This document shows, piece by piece, positions 1 to 9,643 of a stretch of DNA of 64,000 bases (position 1 is the stretch's first letter; each line of letters begins with the position of its first letter). This DNA comes from Hymenobacter chitinivorans DSM 11115. GTDB taxonomy: Bacteria > Bacteroidota > Bacteroidia > Cytophagales > Hymenobacteraceae. Below the pieces are notes generated by a model. It saw only the letters and a list, made by a program, of their open reading frames with translations, did no database searches and was not told the DNA's origin. The stretch is taken from contig NZ_PGFA01000002.1 in the NCBI RefSeq assembly GCF_002797555.1, positions 620,001-684,000 on the forward strand. Reading direction: 5' to 3'. A program made the position numbers and the translations under genes.

Positions 1-642
1 GCTCACCTCGCTCAGCTGCTCGTAGGCGTAGGCCACTTCCTCGGGCTGGGTGTAGAGCTTGCTGGAGTCCACGTCGGAGTTGTCGACGCCGTCTTCCTCG
101 CCGCCGGTTACGCCCAGCTCAATTTCCAGCGTCATGCCAATTTTGGCCATGCGCTCCAGGTAACGCTTGCAGATTTCGATGTTCTCCTCAATCGGCTCCT
201 CCGACAGGTCCAGCATGTGGGAGCTGTAGAGGGGCTGGCCGTACTGGGCGTAGTGCTTTTCGCCGGCTTCGAGCAAGCCGTCAATCCAGGGCAGGAGCTT
301 TTTAGCGGCGTGGTCGGTGTGCAGAATCACCGGCACGTCGTAGAGCTGGGCCATCAGGTGCACGTGCTGGGCGCCCGAAATGGCGCCGGCAATGCTGGCG
401 CGCTGGTCGCCGTTGGGCACCGATTTGCCGGCGAAGAACTGGGCCCCACCGTTCGAAAACTGGATGATAACCGGCGAGTTGAGCGCCTTGGCCGTTTCGA
501 GCACGGCATTTACCGTGTTGCTGCCCGTCACGTTGACGGCGGGCAGGGCAAAGCCCTGGGCCTTGGCTACCTTAAACAGGGATTGAACTTCGTCGCCGTG
601 GAGCACGCCGGCGCGCAAGCCGGTAAGCGTTGATTCTGCCAT
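1..642 (-). CDS. fbaA: Class II fructose-bisphosphate aldolase, N-terminal part (runs off the window)
   Basis: This would catalyse the reversible cleavage of fructose 1,6-bisphosphate to dihydroxyacetone phosphate and glyceraldehyde 3-phosphate in cytoplasmic glycolysis and gluconeogenesis. 214 codons are visible from the ATG at 642, beginning MAESTLTGLRAGVLHGDEVQ. Seen in the sequence are the FbaA-type N-terminal segment with ALPAVNVTGSNTVNAVLETA, the QFSNGGAQFFAGK stretch and the zinc-binding HTDH motif near residue 110. These are typical of the long E. coli FbaA-like class IIA branch (about 355 residues in total). The 3' third lies outside the window. It is transcribed divergently from the LacI regulator at 950. 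A class I aldolase begins at the other end of the window. The family call is firm; the regulation is unknown. Confidence 0.93.
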   Translation of the reverse strand, partial: MAESTLTGLRAGVLHGDEVQSLFKVAKAQGFALPAVNVTGSNTVNAVLETAKALNSPVIIQFSNGGAQFFAGKSVPNGDQRASIAGAISGAQHVHLMAQLYDVPVILHTDHAAKKLLPWIDGLLEAGEKHYAQYGQPLYSSHMLDLSEEPIEENIEICKRYLERMAKIGMTLEIELGVTGGEEDGVDNSDVDSSKLYTQPEEVAYAYEQLSEVS

Positions 643-949
643 TGAGGGAGAGAAATTAGGGTACGAAAGGAGAATGGGAATGAGGAAGAGCGAGGGTAAG
701 CCGCGGCACCCCGGCGCGGCCACTACCGGAGCCGAAGCCAGGCTTCGCCACCGGAACTGCCCGGGCCGGGACTGTACGATTCGGCCGCCTTATTACTGGA
801 TAAACCGGGGCAAAGGGGCCAAAAGTTTCGGGGCTGCCGCGCCCCGGAACTGCGCTAAAGATAAGGCAGATTTCATACACGCGCGGGTTTTGCTGTGAAA
901 TTGGCTCTATCTTGAGCCCCGGCAACTGTCCACCCAATTTTTCAAGTGC
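643..949. other. Divergent intergenic region between aldolase and LacI regulator
   Basis: This is a 307-bp gap between divergent genes. On the minus strand a TATCTTTA box (863 down to 855) resembles the Bacteroidota -7 element TAnnTTTG and could serve the aldolase, though it would leave a leader of about 200 nt. On the plus strand TATCTTGA at 908-915 lies about 35 bp before the LacI start and could be its -7 box, but no well-spaced -33 TTTG accompanies either. I see no convincing short gene or LacI-type operator palindrome. Confidence 0.35.
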
Positions 950-1990
950 ATGGCAAACCGTCGGGCCTCCATTACTGATTTAGCTAAAGCCCTGAACCTG
1001 TCGGCCTCCACCGTTTCCCGGGCCCTGGCCGACCACAACGACGTGAGCGAGGCTACCAAGGAGCGGGTGCGGCAGGCGGCTCAGGAGCTCAACTACCGGC
1101 CCAACCAGCTGGCCGCCGCCCTGCGCCGGGGCCACAGCAAAACCCTGGGCGTGCTGGTGCCCCACATTACCGGCAACTTCTTTCCCCACGTCGTGCACGG
1201 CATTGCCACCGAGGCCAGCAAGTCGGGCTACAACGTGCTGATCTGCCAGTCGGACGAAGACGTGCAGCAGGAAAAGAAGAACATCGACCTGTTTATGAAC
1301 GCCCAGGTGGAAGGCATTCTGGTGTCGTTGGCTAACACTACCCAGGATTTTACCCACTTCGACGAGGTCAAGAATCAGCGCCTGCCGCTCGTGTTCTTCG
1401 ACCGAATTATCGAGGGTTTCCAGGGGCCCAACGTGAGTGCCGTGGTGCTCAACGACTATCTGGGGGCCTACCAGGCCGTGTCTCACCTCATCGAGCAGGG
1501 CTGCACCCGGATTGGCATTTTCAGCGGCCCGCTGCACGTCAACATCAACAAGAACCGCTACCAGGGCTACCTCGACGCGCTCCAGGCCCACGGGCTGCCC
1601 CTGCGCCGCGAGTATGTGTCGCACCACAGCGACATCAACCTCAAAAGCGGGACCCAGGCCATGCGCAAGCTGCTGCGGCTGCCCCAGCGCCCCGATGCCG
1701 TGTTTGCCTCCAACGACCTGGCCATCGTGGGGGCTATGCAGGTGGCTAAGGAGCAAGGGCTGCGCGTGCCCCAGGACGTGGCCCTGATTGGCTTCAGCAA
1801 CGAGGCCTTCACCGAGCTGACCGAGCCCCGGCTGACGTCGGTGGACCAGCGCAGTGAGCAAATGGGCCGCACCGCCGTGCGCTTGCTGCTCAAGCTCCTA
1901 AACCGCCCCGCCACCGCCGCGCCCCTTAAGCCCGTCGTGCTGGAGCCCAAACTCATTATCCGGGAGTCGTCGGTGCGCATCCGGCGCTAG
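950..1990 (+). CDS. LacI-family transcriptional regulator
   Basis: This is a ligand-responsive DNA-binding repressor or activator of 346 residues, the usual LacI length. The N-terminal HTH is clear (SITDLAKALNLSASTVSRAL, residues 7-26), followed by the hinge helix region (NYRPNQLAAALRRG) and a periplasmic-binding-protein-like effector domain starting at SKTLGVLVPHITGNFF. The domain keeps the usual FASNDLAIVGAMQVAKEQG and DVALIGFSNE segments. The ATG at 950 places the HTH at the extreme N-terminus, as is normal. Its stop overlaps the 3' end of the convergent histidine kinase by 4 bp. It could control the divergent aldolase gene or distant sugar genes; the effector cannot be read from the sequence. 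Confidence 0.9.
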   Translation: MANRRASITDLAKALNLSASTVSRALADHNDVSEATKERVRQAAQELNYRPNQLAAALRRGHSKTLGVLVPHITGNFFPHVVHGIATEASKSGYNVLICQSDEDVQQEKKNIDLFMNAQVEGILVSLANTTQDFTHFDEVKNQRLPLVFFDRIIEGFQGPNVSAVVLNDYLGAYQAVSHLIEQGCTRIGIFSGPLHVNINKNRYQGYLDALQAHGLPLRREYVSHHSDINLKSGTQAMRKLLRLPQRPDAVFASNDLAIVGAMQVAKEQGLRVPQDVALIGFSNEAFTELTEPRLTSVDQRSEQMGRTAVRLLLKLLNRPATAAPLKPVVLEPKLIIRESSVRIRR

Positions 1991-3336
1991 GCCTTCGGGA
2001 ATTCGAGCTGAAACACGGCCCCTTCGCCCACCGCGGAGTGCACCCGGATGCTGCCCTTGTGCAGGTGCATGATCTGCTTGGCCAGGCTCAGGCCGATGCC
2101 CGTGCCGTCTTTGCGGGTCGTGAAAAAGGGAATGAAGATGCTGTCCAGCAGCTCGGGCGCAATACCGGTGCCATTGTCAGCTACCCGCATCAGCACCCGG
2201 CCGTCGGGGGTAGCCTGGGCTTGCAGCTCGATGCGCGGGCCCAGGCTCGGGCGCAAGGCATGGGCCGCGTTGAGCACCAGGTTGATGAGTACTTGCTCCA
2301 GCAGGCGGCAGTCGGCACTGAAGCGCAGGTCGGGCGGCTCCACGGTGGTGAGCAGCGTAATGCCGGCCTCGTCGAGCTGGGCGCGCATCAGGCCCCGGAT
2401 GCTGGCAAACAGCTCCTGCACGTACACCGTAGTCAGCAGTGGGGCGCTGATGGTGCTCAGGTCGCGGTACACCTGGGCAAAGCGCAACAGCCCCTCGCTA
2501 CGGTTTTGGATAATGCCGATGCCCTCGGCCACGTCGTCGAGCAGGTCGTGGCCAGTGGGCTGGGTGGTCAGCTCCTGCTGCACGTGGCGGCGCAACGTAT
2601 CGGCCAGGGAGGCAATGGGGGCCACCGAGTTCATAATTTCGTGGGTCATTACCCGCAGCAGCTTCTGCCAGGCCGCCGTTTCGTTTTCTTCCAGGGCGTG
2701 GCTCACGTTCTTGAATGCCACCAGCGTAAACTGCCGCTGCTGCAGCCGAAACCCCGTGGCCGAGAGCAGCAGCTGCAGGGGCTTGGCGCCCACGCTCAGC
2801 CGCACGATGGTCGGCTCGCCGGGCTGCACGCTCCGGATAGCGTCGTAGAGCACCGGGTGGCGCTTTTGCAGGGCCTGAATGTTCTTCAGGTAGGGCAGCT
2901 CCAGGGTTTGCTTAAAGGCCTCGTTCAGCCATTCCACCTGCCCGTGCTCATCAAAGGACAGAATGCCGGTGTCGATGAGCTGGAGCACGGTTTGCAGGTA
3001 GGCAAACTGCGCTTCCCGCTCGGCGCTGAGTTGACGGAAGGCTCCGTTGAGCTCATTGAAAGCCCGGTAGAGCGGCTGCAGGGTCCGGTCGGCGTGGGCG
3101 TCGTTGTAGTGCTGGGCGAAGTCGTGGTAGCGCACGGCCAGCAGGTAGTCGGCTAGGGCCCGGTTGGGGCGAGTCAGGTAGCGGGTCAGCTCCCACACGG
3201 CCCCCAGCAGCAGGCCCGCCAGCAGCAGCCCGAGCAGGTAAGCCCCCCGCGGCAGGGCGTAGCTCAGGCCGCCCAGCACGGCCAGCAGCCCCAGCAGGCG
3301 CACCGCAATTCCAACTTCGAGGCGCTTAAAGGTCAT
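1987..3336 (-). CDS. Membrane sensor histidine kinase (NtrY/NtrB-like)
   Basis: This protein of 449 residues would autophosphorylate and pass phosphate to the adjacent NtrC-type regulator. Two hydrophobic segments near residues 12-48 form a membrane hairpin with almost no periplasmic loop. They are followed by a HAMP-like linker, a PAS domain (about residues 110-210, with DTGILSFDEHGQVEWLNEAF) and the dimerisation/phosphoacceptor motif MTHEIMNS with His232. The catalytic domain has an N box (INLVLNAAHAL), a G1 box (VADNGTGI) and a G2 box (GTGIGLSLAKQI). Its start overlaps the stop of the upstream regulator gene by 11 bp, so the two are probably translationally coupled. The lack of a periplasmic sensor domain suggests an intramembrane or PAS-borne signal (inference). 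Confidence 0.9.
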   Translation of the reverse strand: MTFKRLEVGIAVRLLGLLAVLGGLSYALPRGAYLLGLLLAGLLLGAVWELTRYLTRPNRALADYLLAVRYHDFAQHYNDAHADRTLQPLYRAFNELNGAFRQLSAEREAQFAYLQTVLQLIDTGILSFDEHGQVEWLNEAFKQTLELPYLKNIQALQKRHPVLYDAIRSVQPGEPTIVRLSVGAKPLQLLLSATGFRLQQRQFTLVAFKNVSHALEENETAAWQKLLRVMTHEIMNSVAPIASLADTLRRHVQQELTTQPTGHDLLDDVAEGIGIIQNRSEGLLRFAQVYRDLSTISAPLLTTVYVQELFASIRGLMRAQLDEAGITLLTTVEPPDLRFSADCRLLEQVLINLVLNAAHALRPSLGPRIELQAQATPDGRVLMRVADNGTGIAPELLDSIFIPFFTTRKDGTGIGLSLAKQIMHLHKGSIRVHSAVGEGAVFQLEFPKA

Positions 3337-4699
3337 GTTTTTCGAGGCGGCGGTACAGGGCCGTGCGGGTCAGGCCCAGCTCCTTGGCCGCCTTGGTAAT
3401 ATTGCCGTTGTGCCGCTCGATGACGCGCATAATCGTGTTTTTCTCGACTTCCTGCAGGTGGAGCGGCCCTTCCGGCGCGGGGCCGGCCGCAACCGGGGCG
3501 GGCGGGGTGGCAAAGCGGAAATCCTGGGGCCGGAGCACGTCGGTTTCGGCCAGGATAATGGCCCGCTCCACGGCATGCTGCAACTCCCGTACGTTGCCGG
3601 GCCAGTGGTGCTCCCTAAGCTTCTGCAACGTGGCGGGCTCGAAATCGGGCACGGGCTTGCGGTTGCGGGCCGCGTAGAGGCCGGCAAAGTGCCGGGCCAG
3701 TAGCAGTACGTCGTCGGCCCGGGCCCGCAGCGGGGGCAGGGTAATTTCGACGGTGTTGAGCCGGTAAATAAGGTCCTGGCGAAACTCCTGGCGGGCCGCC
3801 AGCTCGTAGAGCGGGGCGTTGGTGGCCGAAATCAGGCGGATATCCACCGGCACGAGCACGTTGGAGCCCAGCGGAATTACCTGGCGGTTTTGTAGCACGG
3901 TGAGCAGCTTGGCCTGCTGGGCTAGGCTGATGTTACCGACTTCGTCCAGAAACAAGGTGCCCCCGGAGGCGGCGGCAAACCGACCCTGCCGGTCTTCGCG
4001 GGCGTCGGTAAACGAGCCTTTCTTGTGCCCAAACAGCTCACTTTCGAAGATTCCTTCACTCATGGCCGCCAAATCGGCGGTGACGAAGGGCTGGCTGGCC
4101 CGGAAGGAGCGTTTGTGCAGGGCCTGGGCCACCAGCTCCTTGCCGGTGCCGTTTTCGCCCAGCAGCAGCACGTTGGCCTCGGTGGGCGCCACTTTCTCAA
4201 TCTTGTAAAACACCTCCTGCATGGCTTCCGACTGCCCCAGCAGCTCAAACTCGGCGAAGGAAGCCGGCCGGCGGGGGGGGAGCGGGGCGGTAGGGCGCGA
4301 ACCTCCGGTGGGGCGCGGCTCCAGGGCCGCTGTTAGGGTTTCGAGCAACTGGGCGTTGTGCCAGGGCTTCACGATAAAATCGGTGGCCCCGGCCTTGAGG
4401 GCGCGGACGGCCGTGCTGACCTCGCCGTGGGCCGTAATCATGATGACGGTGGCCCCGGGGTCTTTTTCCCGGATGCGCCCCAGCCAGTACAGGCCCTCGT
4501 TGCCGCTGCCCAGGGTGCTTTTGTAGTTCATATCCAGGAATATCACGTCGAAGTGCTGCCGGCTGAGCAAGGACAGCAGCAACTCGGGGTTCTTCTCGGT
4601 GACGACCTCCTGGACTTCGGTTTTGAGCAGCAGGCGCACGGCAAACAACACGTCCGTGTCGTCGTCAACTACCAAAACGCGTGCTTTCTTCAGAATCAT
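3326..4699 (-). CDS. Sigma-54-dependent NtrC-type response regulator
   Basis: This is a 457-residue transcriptional activator with a receiver domain, an AAA+ domain and a Fis-type HTH. The receiver begins ARVLVVDDD and has the phosphoacceptor Asp56 in VIFLDMNYK. The AAA+ part has Walker A GENGTGKE, Walker B GTLFLDEVGN and the downstream LRERADD-like LRARADDVLLLARHF. The C-terminal HTH is NITKAAKELGLTRTALYRRL. The sigma-54 contact loop, normally GAFTGA, reads GSFTDA here. I chose the ATG at 4699 because it starts directly at the receiver fold; an upstream in-frame ATG at 4762 adds 21 non-homologous residues. The gene is head of an operon with the kinase and divergent from the efflux genes at 5003, which are plausible targets. 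Confidence 0.9.
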   Translation of the reverse strand: MILKKARVLVVDDDTDVLFAVRLLLKTEVQEVVTEKNPELLLSLLSRQHFDVIFLDMNYKSTLGSGNEGLYWLGRIREKDPGATVIMITAHGEVSTAVRALKAGATDFIVKPWHNAQLLETLTAALEPRPTGGSRPTAPLPPRRPASFAEFELLGQSEAMQEVFYKIEKVAPTEANVLLLGENGTGKELVAQALHKRSFRASQPFVTADLAAMSEGIFESELFGHKKGSFTDAREDRQGRFAAASGGTLFLDEVGNISLAQQAKLLTVLQNRQVIPLGSNVLVPVDIRLISATNAPLYELAARQEFRQDLIYRLNTVEITLPPLRARADDVLLLARHFAGLYAARNRKPVPDFEPATLQKLREHHWPGNVRELQHAVERAIILAETDVLRPQDFRFATPPAPVAAGPAPEGPLHLQEVEKNTIMRVIERHNGNITKAAKELGLTRTALYRRLEKHDL

Positions 4700-4706
4700 G
4701 GGACAA

Positions 4707-4714
4707 TAAAGGTA
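4707..4714 (-). promoter_or_regulatory. TACCTTTA -7-like box immediately before the response-regulator gene
   Basis: On the minus strand the octamer TACCTTTA ends 7 nt before the chosen ATG at 4699. It matches seven of eight positions of the Bacteroidota -7 element TAnnTTTG, with A for the last G. Transcription from it would give a very short or absent leader. No clear -33 TTTG was found. Confidence 0.4.
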
Positions 4715-5002
4715 AAAGGAGCAAGCCCGCCCCGGCGGAGCAAGGCCCCGAATTCCTACCATAAACTATACTAATTTCTAAAAACCTGCTTCCCGGGCCC
4801 GTAAACCCACTTGTGGCCGGTAGGGCAACTAGCCACTGTATCAGCAGCGGACAGTGGACTGTATCAAAACCGGACGCTTTCCGGGCCAGTGCTTTGGGTT
4901 TTAAAATTAATCTGCAGTAAATCAGTGGGTTAATTTGCTGGCATCGTTCTTACTGGCTTTGGGTTAGCAGCGGGTTCCTCATTTCCAGCCCCTGCTTTAC
5001 CC
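4715..5002. other. Divergent control region with a 9-bp direct repeat
   Basis: This non-coding stretch separates the two-component genes from the efflux genes. ACTGTATCA occurs at 4835-4843 and again at 4858-4866, 23 bp start to start, about two helical turns. A phosphorylated dimeric regulator could bind such a repeat. I looked for a GG-N10-GC sigma-54 promoter here and found none that fits. No ORF in this gap looks real. Confidence 0.35.
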
Positions 5003-6265
5003 ATGGATGTAGCCATTCAAAAGAAAACCTGGACCCCGCGGCGCCTGCTGCTGCTGGCCGCGCTGGTGCTGGTGGGCGCCTGGGGCGCGGCCAGCCTGCT
5101 GTCGGCCGCCGGGCCCGCCAAGCTCAACCTCGACCCCGAGCGGTTGACTATCAGCGCCGTGTCCAGGGGGCCGTTTCAGGAGTTTGTGCCGGTCGAGGGC
5201 GTGGTGATGCCCATTAAGACAATTTACCTCGACGCGCCCGAAGGCGGCACCGTGCAGCGCATTCTGGTGGAAGACGGGGCCACGCTCACGCCCGGGCAGC
5301 CCATTATTCAGCTGGCCAACACCGACTTGCAGCTGGAAATGGTGAACCGCGAAACGGCCGTCTTCGACTTGATGAACAACCTGCACAACACCCGCAACCT
5401 GCTCCAGCAAAACCGCATCCAGCAGCTCAACCAGCTGGCCGATATCGACTACCAGCTGCGCGAGGCCCAGCGCCAGTACGAGCTCAACCAGACGCTGTTT
5501 GAGCAAAAAGTCATTTCGCGCCAGGAGTTCACCCAAAGTCAGAACAACTACCGCTACCAGCAGCGCCGCCAGCAGCTCACCCGCCAAGCCCTGCGCCAGG
5601 ATTCGCTGACGATGGGCCAGCAGATCGGGCAGATGCAGCAGTCGGTGGGGCGCATGCAAAGCAACCTGGCCCTGATGCGCCGCAAGCTCGACGATTTGAC
5701 CATCAAGGCCCCGGCGGCCGGGCGCGTGACCTCGCTCAACGCCGAAATCGGGGAGCTCAAAACCCGTGGGCAGCGCATCGGCCAGCTCGACATGCTCACC
5801 GGCCTGAAGGTGCGCGCCCTGCTCGACCAGTACTACATTGCCCGGATTTTTCCCGGCCAGGCGGCGGAAATGACGTTCAATGGGCGGCGCTACGAGCTGC
5901 GCGTGACCAAGATCTTTCCGCAGGTAACCCGGGGCCTGCAAGTCGATTTGGAGTTTAGCGGCTCCCCGCCCACGGCTATCCGCCAGGGGCAGTCCTTGCC
6001 GGTGCGCCTGGCCCTGAGCGACCAGACCCAGGCCCTGCGCGTGCCCCGGGGCGGCTTCAACCAGAAAACCGGCGGCAATTGGATTTTCAAGCTCAGTGAG
6101 GATGGCACCCGGGCCTACCGGGCCGACATTCGCCTGGGCCGCCAGAACCCCGACTACTTCGAAGTGCTCAGCGGCCTGCGGCCCGGCGACCGGGTCATTA
6201 CTTCCAGCTACGAAGGCTTCGACACGATGGGCGAGCTGCAGCTCCATCCCACGCCGACCCACTAA
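5003..6265 (+). CDS. Periplasmic adaptor (membrane fusion protein) of an ABC efflux system
   Basis: This is a 420-residue HlyD/MacA-type adaptor that would link an inner-membrane ABC transporter to an outer-membrane channel. An N-terminal membrane anchor spans about residues 14-36 (LLLLAALVLVGAWGAASLL). A beta-barrel/lipoyl half with GTVQRILVEDGATLTPGQP leads into a long Gln-rich coiled coil (about residues 115-220). The second lipoyl half has IKAPAAGRVTSLNAEIGE, and the C-terminal membrane-proximal domain includes GLRPGDRVITS. It is first in a same-strand series with the ATPase and two permeases, and diverges from the NtrC-type regulator. The substrate is unknown; antimicrobial, lipid or peptide export are all possible. 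Confidence 0.85.
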   Translation: MDVAIQKKTWTPRRLLLLAALVLVGAWGAASLLSAAGPAKLNLDPERLTISAVSRGPFQEFVPVEGVVMPIKTIYLDAPEGGTVQRILVEDGATLTPGQPIIQLANTDLQLEMVNRETAVFDLMNNLHNTRNLLQQNRIQQLNQLADIDYQLREAQRQYELNQTLFEQKVISRQEFTQSQNNYRYQQRRQQLTRQALRQDSLTMGQQIGQMQQSVGRMQSNLALMRRKLDDLTIKAPAAGRVTSLNAEIGELKTRGQRIGQLDMLTGLKVRALLDQYYIARIFPGQAAEMTFNGRRYELRVTKIFPQVTRGLQVDLEFSGSPPTAIRQGQSLPVRLALSDQTQALRVPRGGFNQKTGGNWIFKLSEDGTRAYRADIRLGRQNPDYFEVLSGLRPGDRVITSSYEGFDTMGELQLHPTPTH

Positions 6266-6495
6266 GCCAGCCGCCATTTCTGCCAACCCCGACCCGCGGA
6301 GTGTCGCCGGTTGCCGCCGGGTTTGGGAGCCCTAAGCCCGGCGGCCCGCGCCCCGCAAACCAATGGTGAGTGAACGGAGCCCGAGCCCGCCGCCGCGCTG
6401 CAACGCGGCAGCGGGCTGAGTGGGCGGCACTCCGCAGGCCGGGTTTTTTCTGCTTTTTCTTTCCCCGACATTCCCCGCACCCTTTCCCTACCACG

Positions 6496-7173
<678 letters not shown>

Positions 7174-7232
7174 CGCCGCAGTTCTCGTGCCTTGGCTTTT
7201 TCTGAGGCACTCATCCCTACTTCGCCGAACCC

Positions 7233-9590
7233 ATGATTCAGCATTCCCTCCTTCTAATTTACCGGAACTTCAAGCGGTTCAAAACAACCTTTTTCATCAA
7301 CTTGGTGGGCTTGTCAGTGGGCTTGGCGGGGGTACTTACCATTTACTTATGGGTGTACGATGAATGGAGCTTCGACCGGTACCACGCCACTACCGGGCGG
7401 CTGTTTCAGGTGCTGGAAAACCAGCGCACGGCCGAGGGCATCAACACCAGTGGCACGGCACCGCTGCTGGCCGAGGCGCTGGTCGAGGAGATGCCCGAAA
7501 TCCAGTACGCGGCCGTGGCCACCCCGCCCAATTTCTTTCCTGGGTTCACGCTGGTGGCAAAGGGAAAAACCGTGCGGGCCGAAGCAAAATTTGCCGGCAA
7601 AGACTTCTTTCGCATCTTTTCCTACAACCTGCAACAAGGTGACGCCAGCCAGGTGCTGGCCAACAACACCGCCGCTGTGCTCTCGCAGGACATGGCCGTG
7701 GCCCTGTTCGGCACGGCGGCCAATGCCGTGGGCAAAACGGTAGAATGGCAACTGGCTGACCTCAAGCAAACCGTCGTCGTAACGGGCGTGTTCGGGCCCA
7801 TTCCGGCCAATTCTACCGACCGGTTTGACGTGGTGCTCAGCTTCGATGCCTTCAAGGGCATCATGAAAATGGGGGAGTCGATCAACTGGGCCCAGGATGG
7901 GCCTTTCAACACCTTCGTGGTGCTGCACGAGGGCGCCGATGAAGCGCAGTTTCGAACCAAGATGTCGGGCCTGCTTCAGCGCAAGCTGACCACGAATAAG
8001 GAACGCGCTCTGCTCGTGCAGCACTATGCCGACAACTACCTCCACGGCGAGTACAGCAACGGCGTGCCGTCGGGCGGGCGGATTGAGTACGTGAAGCTGT
8101 TTTCGGCCATTGCGGTGTTTATTCTGGTCATTGCCTGCATCAATTTCATGAACCTGGCCACGGCCAAGGCCTCGCGCCGGCTGAAGGAAATCGGGGTGAA
8201 GAAAACGCTGGGCGCGGGCCGCTTTTCGCTGGCTGCGCACTTTCTGGCTGAATCGGTGCTCATGAGCATCATTGCGCTATTGATTGCGCTGGTTTTAGTC
8301 GAGTTGTTGTTGCCGCAGTTCAACGACATCACCGGCAAGCAACTGGCGCTGGCCTTCAAGCCGCACTTGGTTTTTTCGGCGCTCGGGATTACGCTGATTA
8401 CGGGGCTGCTGGCGGGTAGCTACCCAGCTATTTACCTGTCGGGGCTGCGGCCGGTGGAGGTGCTCAAGGGGCAGCTCGCCGGTTCGGTGGCCGACCTGTG
8501 GACGCGCAAAGGGCTAGTGGTTTTCCAGTTCATGCTCTCCGTGCTGTTCATCGTCTGCGTGTGGGTCATTCAGCGGCAGCTTGCCTTCGTCGAAAGCAAA
8601 GACCTGGGGTACGACCGCACCGGCGTCGTCGCCTTCGAAGCGGGAGTCAAAGCGGCCCAACAGCCTGAAGCTTTTCTAGCCGAGCTAAAGCGGCTGCCGG
8701 GCGTGGTAAACGCCTCCGGCATGTTGGGCTCGTTTATAGACACGAACGACGGCGCGGGAATCCCAATAGAGTGGCAAGGCCGGAAGATTCTCGTTCACCA
8801 CATGGGCGTAAGCTTCGACCTGCTCGAAACGCTGGGCATTGAGTTGAAAGACGGCCGCAGCTTTTCGCCGCAATTCCGCACCGACAGCGTTCAGATTATC
8901 GTGAACGAGGCCTTGGTAGCCAGCCTGGGCCTGCAAAACCCGGTGGGGCAGATGCTGGACGAGCGGCGGATTGTGGGCGTCGTCAGGGACTTTCACTTCC
9001 AGTCGTTGCACGAGAAAGTGAAGCCCCTCATTTTTCGGTTGGAGCCCACGGCGACTACTACCATCCTTGTTCGGCTGGCCCCGGGCCGGGAGCAGGAAAC
9101 CATAGCCCAGCTCCGGCAGCTCTACGCCGCGTTTAACCCGGGGCAGACGCTTACTTACCACTTTCTCGACGGGGATTACCAGGTCCAGTACGCTGCCGAG
9201 CGGCGCGTTGGGGTGCTGGCCAGCTACTTTGCCGGCCTAGCCATCCTGATTTCCTGTTTGGGCTTGTTTGGGCTCACTGCCTTTACGGCCGAAAAGCGCC
9301 GCAAGGAAATCGGCATCCGCAAGGTGCTCGGGGCCAGCGAGCTGAGTATTGTCTACCTCCTCTCCCGCGACCTTACCAAGCTGGTAGGAGTGGGCATTCT
9401 GCTGGCGTTGCCGCTCAGCTACCTGGTGGTGAAGCAGTGGCTCGATGACTTTGAATACCGCATCACGCTGCAGGCCTGGTACTTTCTGGGCGCAGGCCTG
9501 CTGGCCGTCACCGTGGCCTGGCTTACCATTAGTACCCAGGCTCTGCAAGCGGCCCGGCTCAACCCCACGCAGAGCCTGCGCGACGAATAG
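7233..9590 (+). CDS. MacB/FtsX-family ABC permease (first copy)
   Basis: This is a 785-residue permease of the large Bacteroidota type, with two MacB_PCD/FtsX units. A membrane segment near residues 20-42 precedes an extracytoplasmic domain to about residue 280. A three-helix FtsX block follows, entered by FILVIACINFMNLATAKASRRLKEIGVKKTLGA-type sequence. A second half (about residues 430-785) repeats the plan and ends with the FtsX signature RRKEIGIRKVLGAS near residue 695. The substrate is not evident. It shares an operon with the ATPase and a related permease at 9644 (53-bp gap). The two permeases might form a heterodimer over an ATPase dimer (inference). Confidence 0.88.
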   Translation: MIQHSLLLIYRNFKRFKTTFFINLVGLSVGLAGVLTIYLWVYDEWSFDRYHATTGRLFQVLENQRTAEGINTSGTAPLLAEALVEEMPEIQYAAVATPPNFFPGFTLVAKGKTVRAEAKFAGKDFFRIFSYNLQQGDASQVLANNTAAVLSQDMAVALFGTAANAVGKTVEWQLADLKQTVVVTGVFGPIPANSTDRFDVVLSFDAFKGIMKMGESINWAQDGPFNTFVVLHEGADEAQFRTKMSGLLQRKLTTNKERALLVQHYADNYLHGEYSNGVPSGGRIEYVKLFSAIAVFILVIACINFMNLATAKASRRLKEIGVKKTLGAGRFSLAAHFLAESVLMSIIALLIALVLVELLLPQFNDITGKQLALAFKPHLVFSALGITLITGLLAGSYPAIYLSGLRPVEVLKGQLAGSVADLWTRKGLVVFQFMLSVLFIVCVWVIQRQLAFVESKDLGYDRTGVVAFEAGVKAAQQPEAFLAELKRLPGVVNASGMLGSFIDTNDGAGIPIEWQGRKILVHHMGVSFDLLETLGIELKDGRSFSPQFRTDSVQIIVNEALVASLGLQNPVGQMLDERRIVGVVRDFHFQSLHEKVKPLIFRLEPTATTTILVRLAPGREQETIAQLRQLYAAFNPGQTLTYHFLDGDYQVQYAAERRVGVLASYFAGLAILISCLGLFGLTAFTAEKRRKEIGIRKVLGASELSIVYLLSRDLTKLVGVGILLALPLSYLVVKQWLDDFEYRITLQAWYFLGAGLLAVTVAWLTISTQALQAARLNPTQSLRDE

Positions 9591-9643
9591 TCGCCGGCTG
9601 CTTTTTCCTCCTATTCGTCCACCACTACCCAACTGGTACGACC

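Noticed and set aside
4763..5002. Sigma-54 (-24/-12) promoter upstream of the efflux genes
   Set aside because: Several GG and GC pairs were tested, but none has the required GG-N10-GC spacing with matching context.
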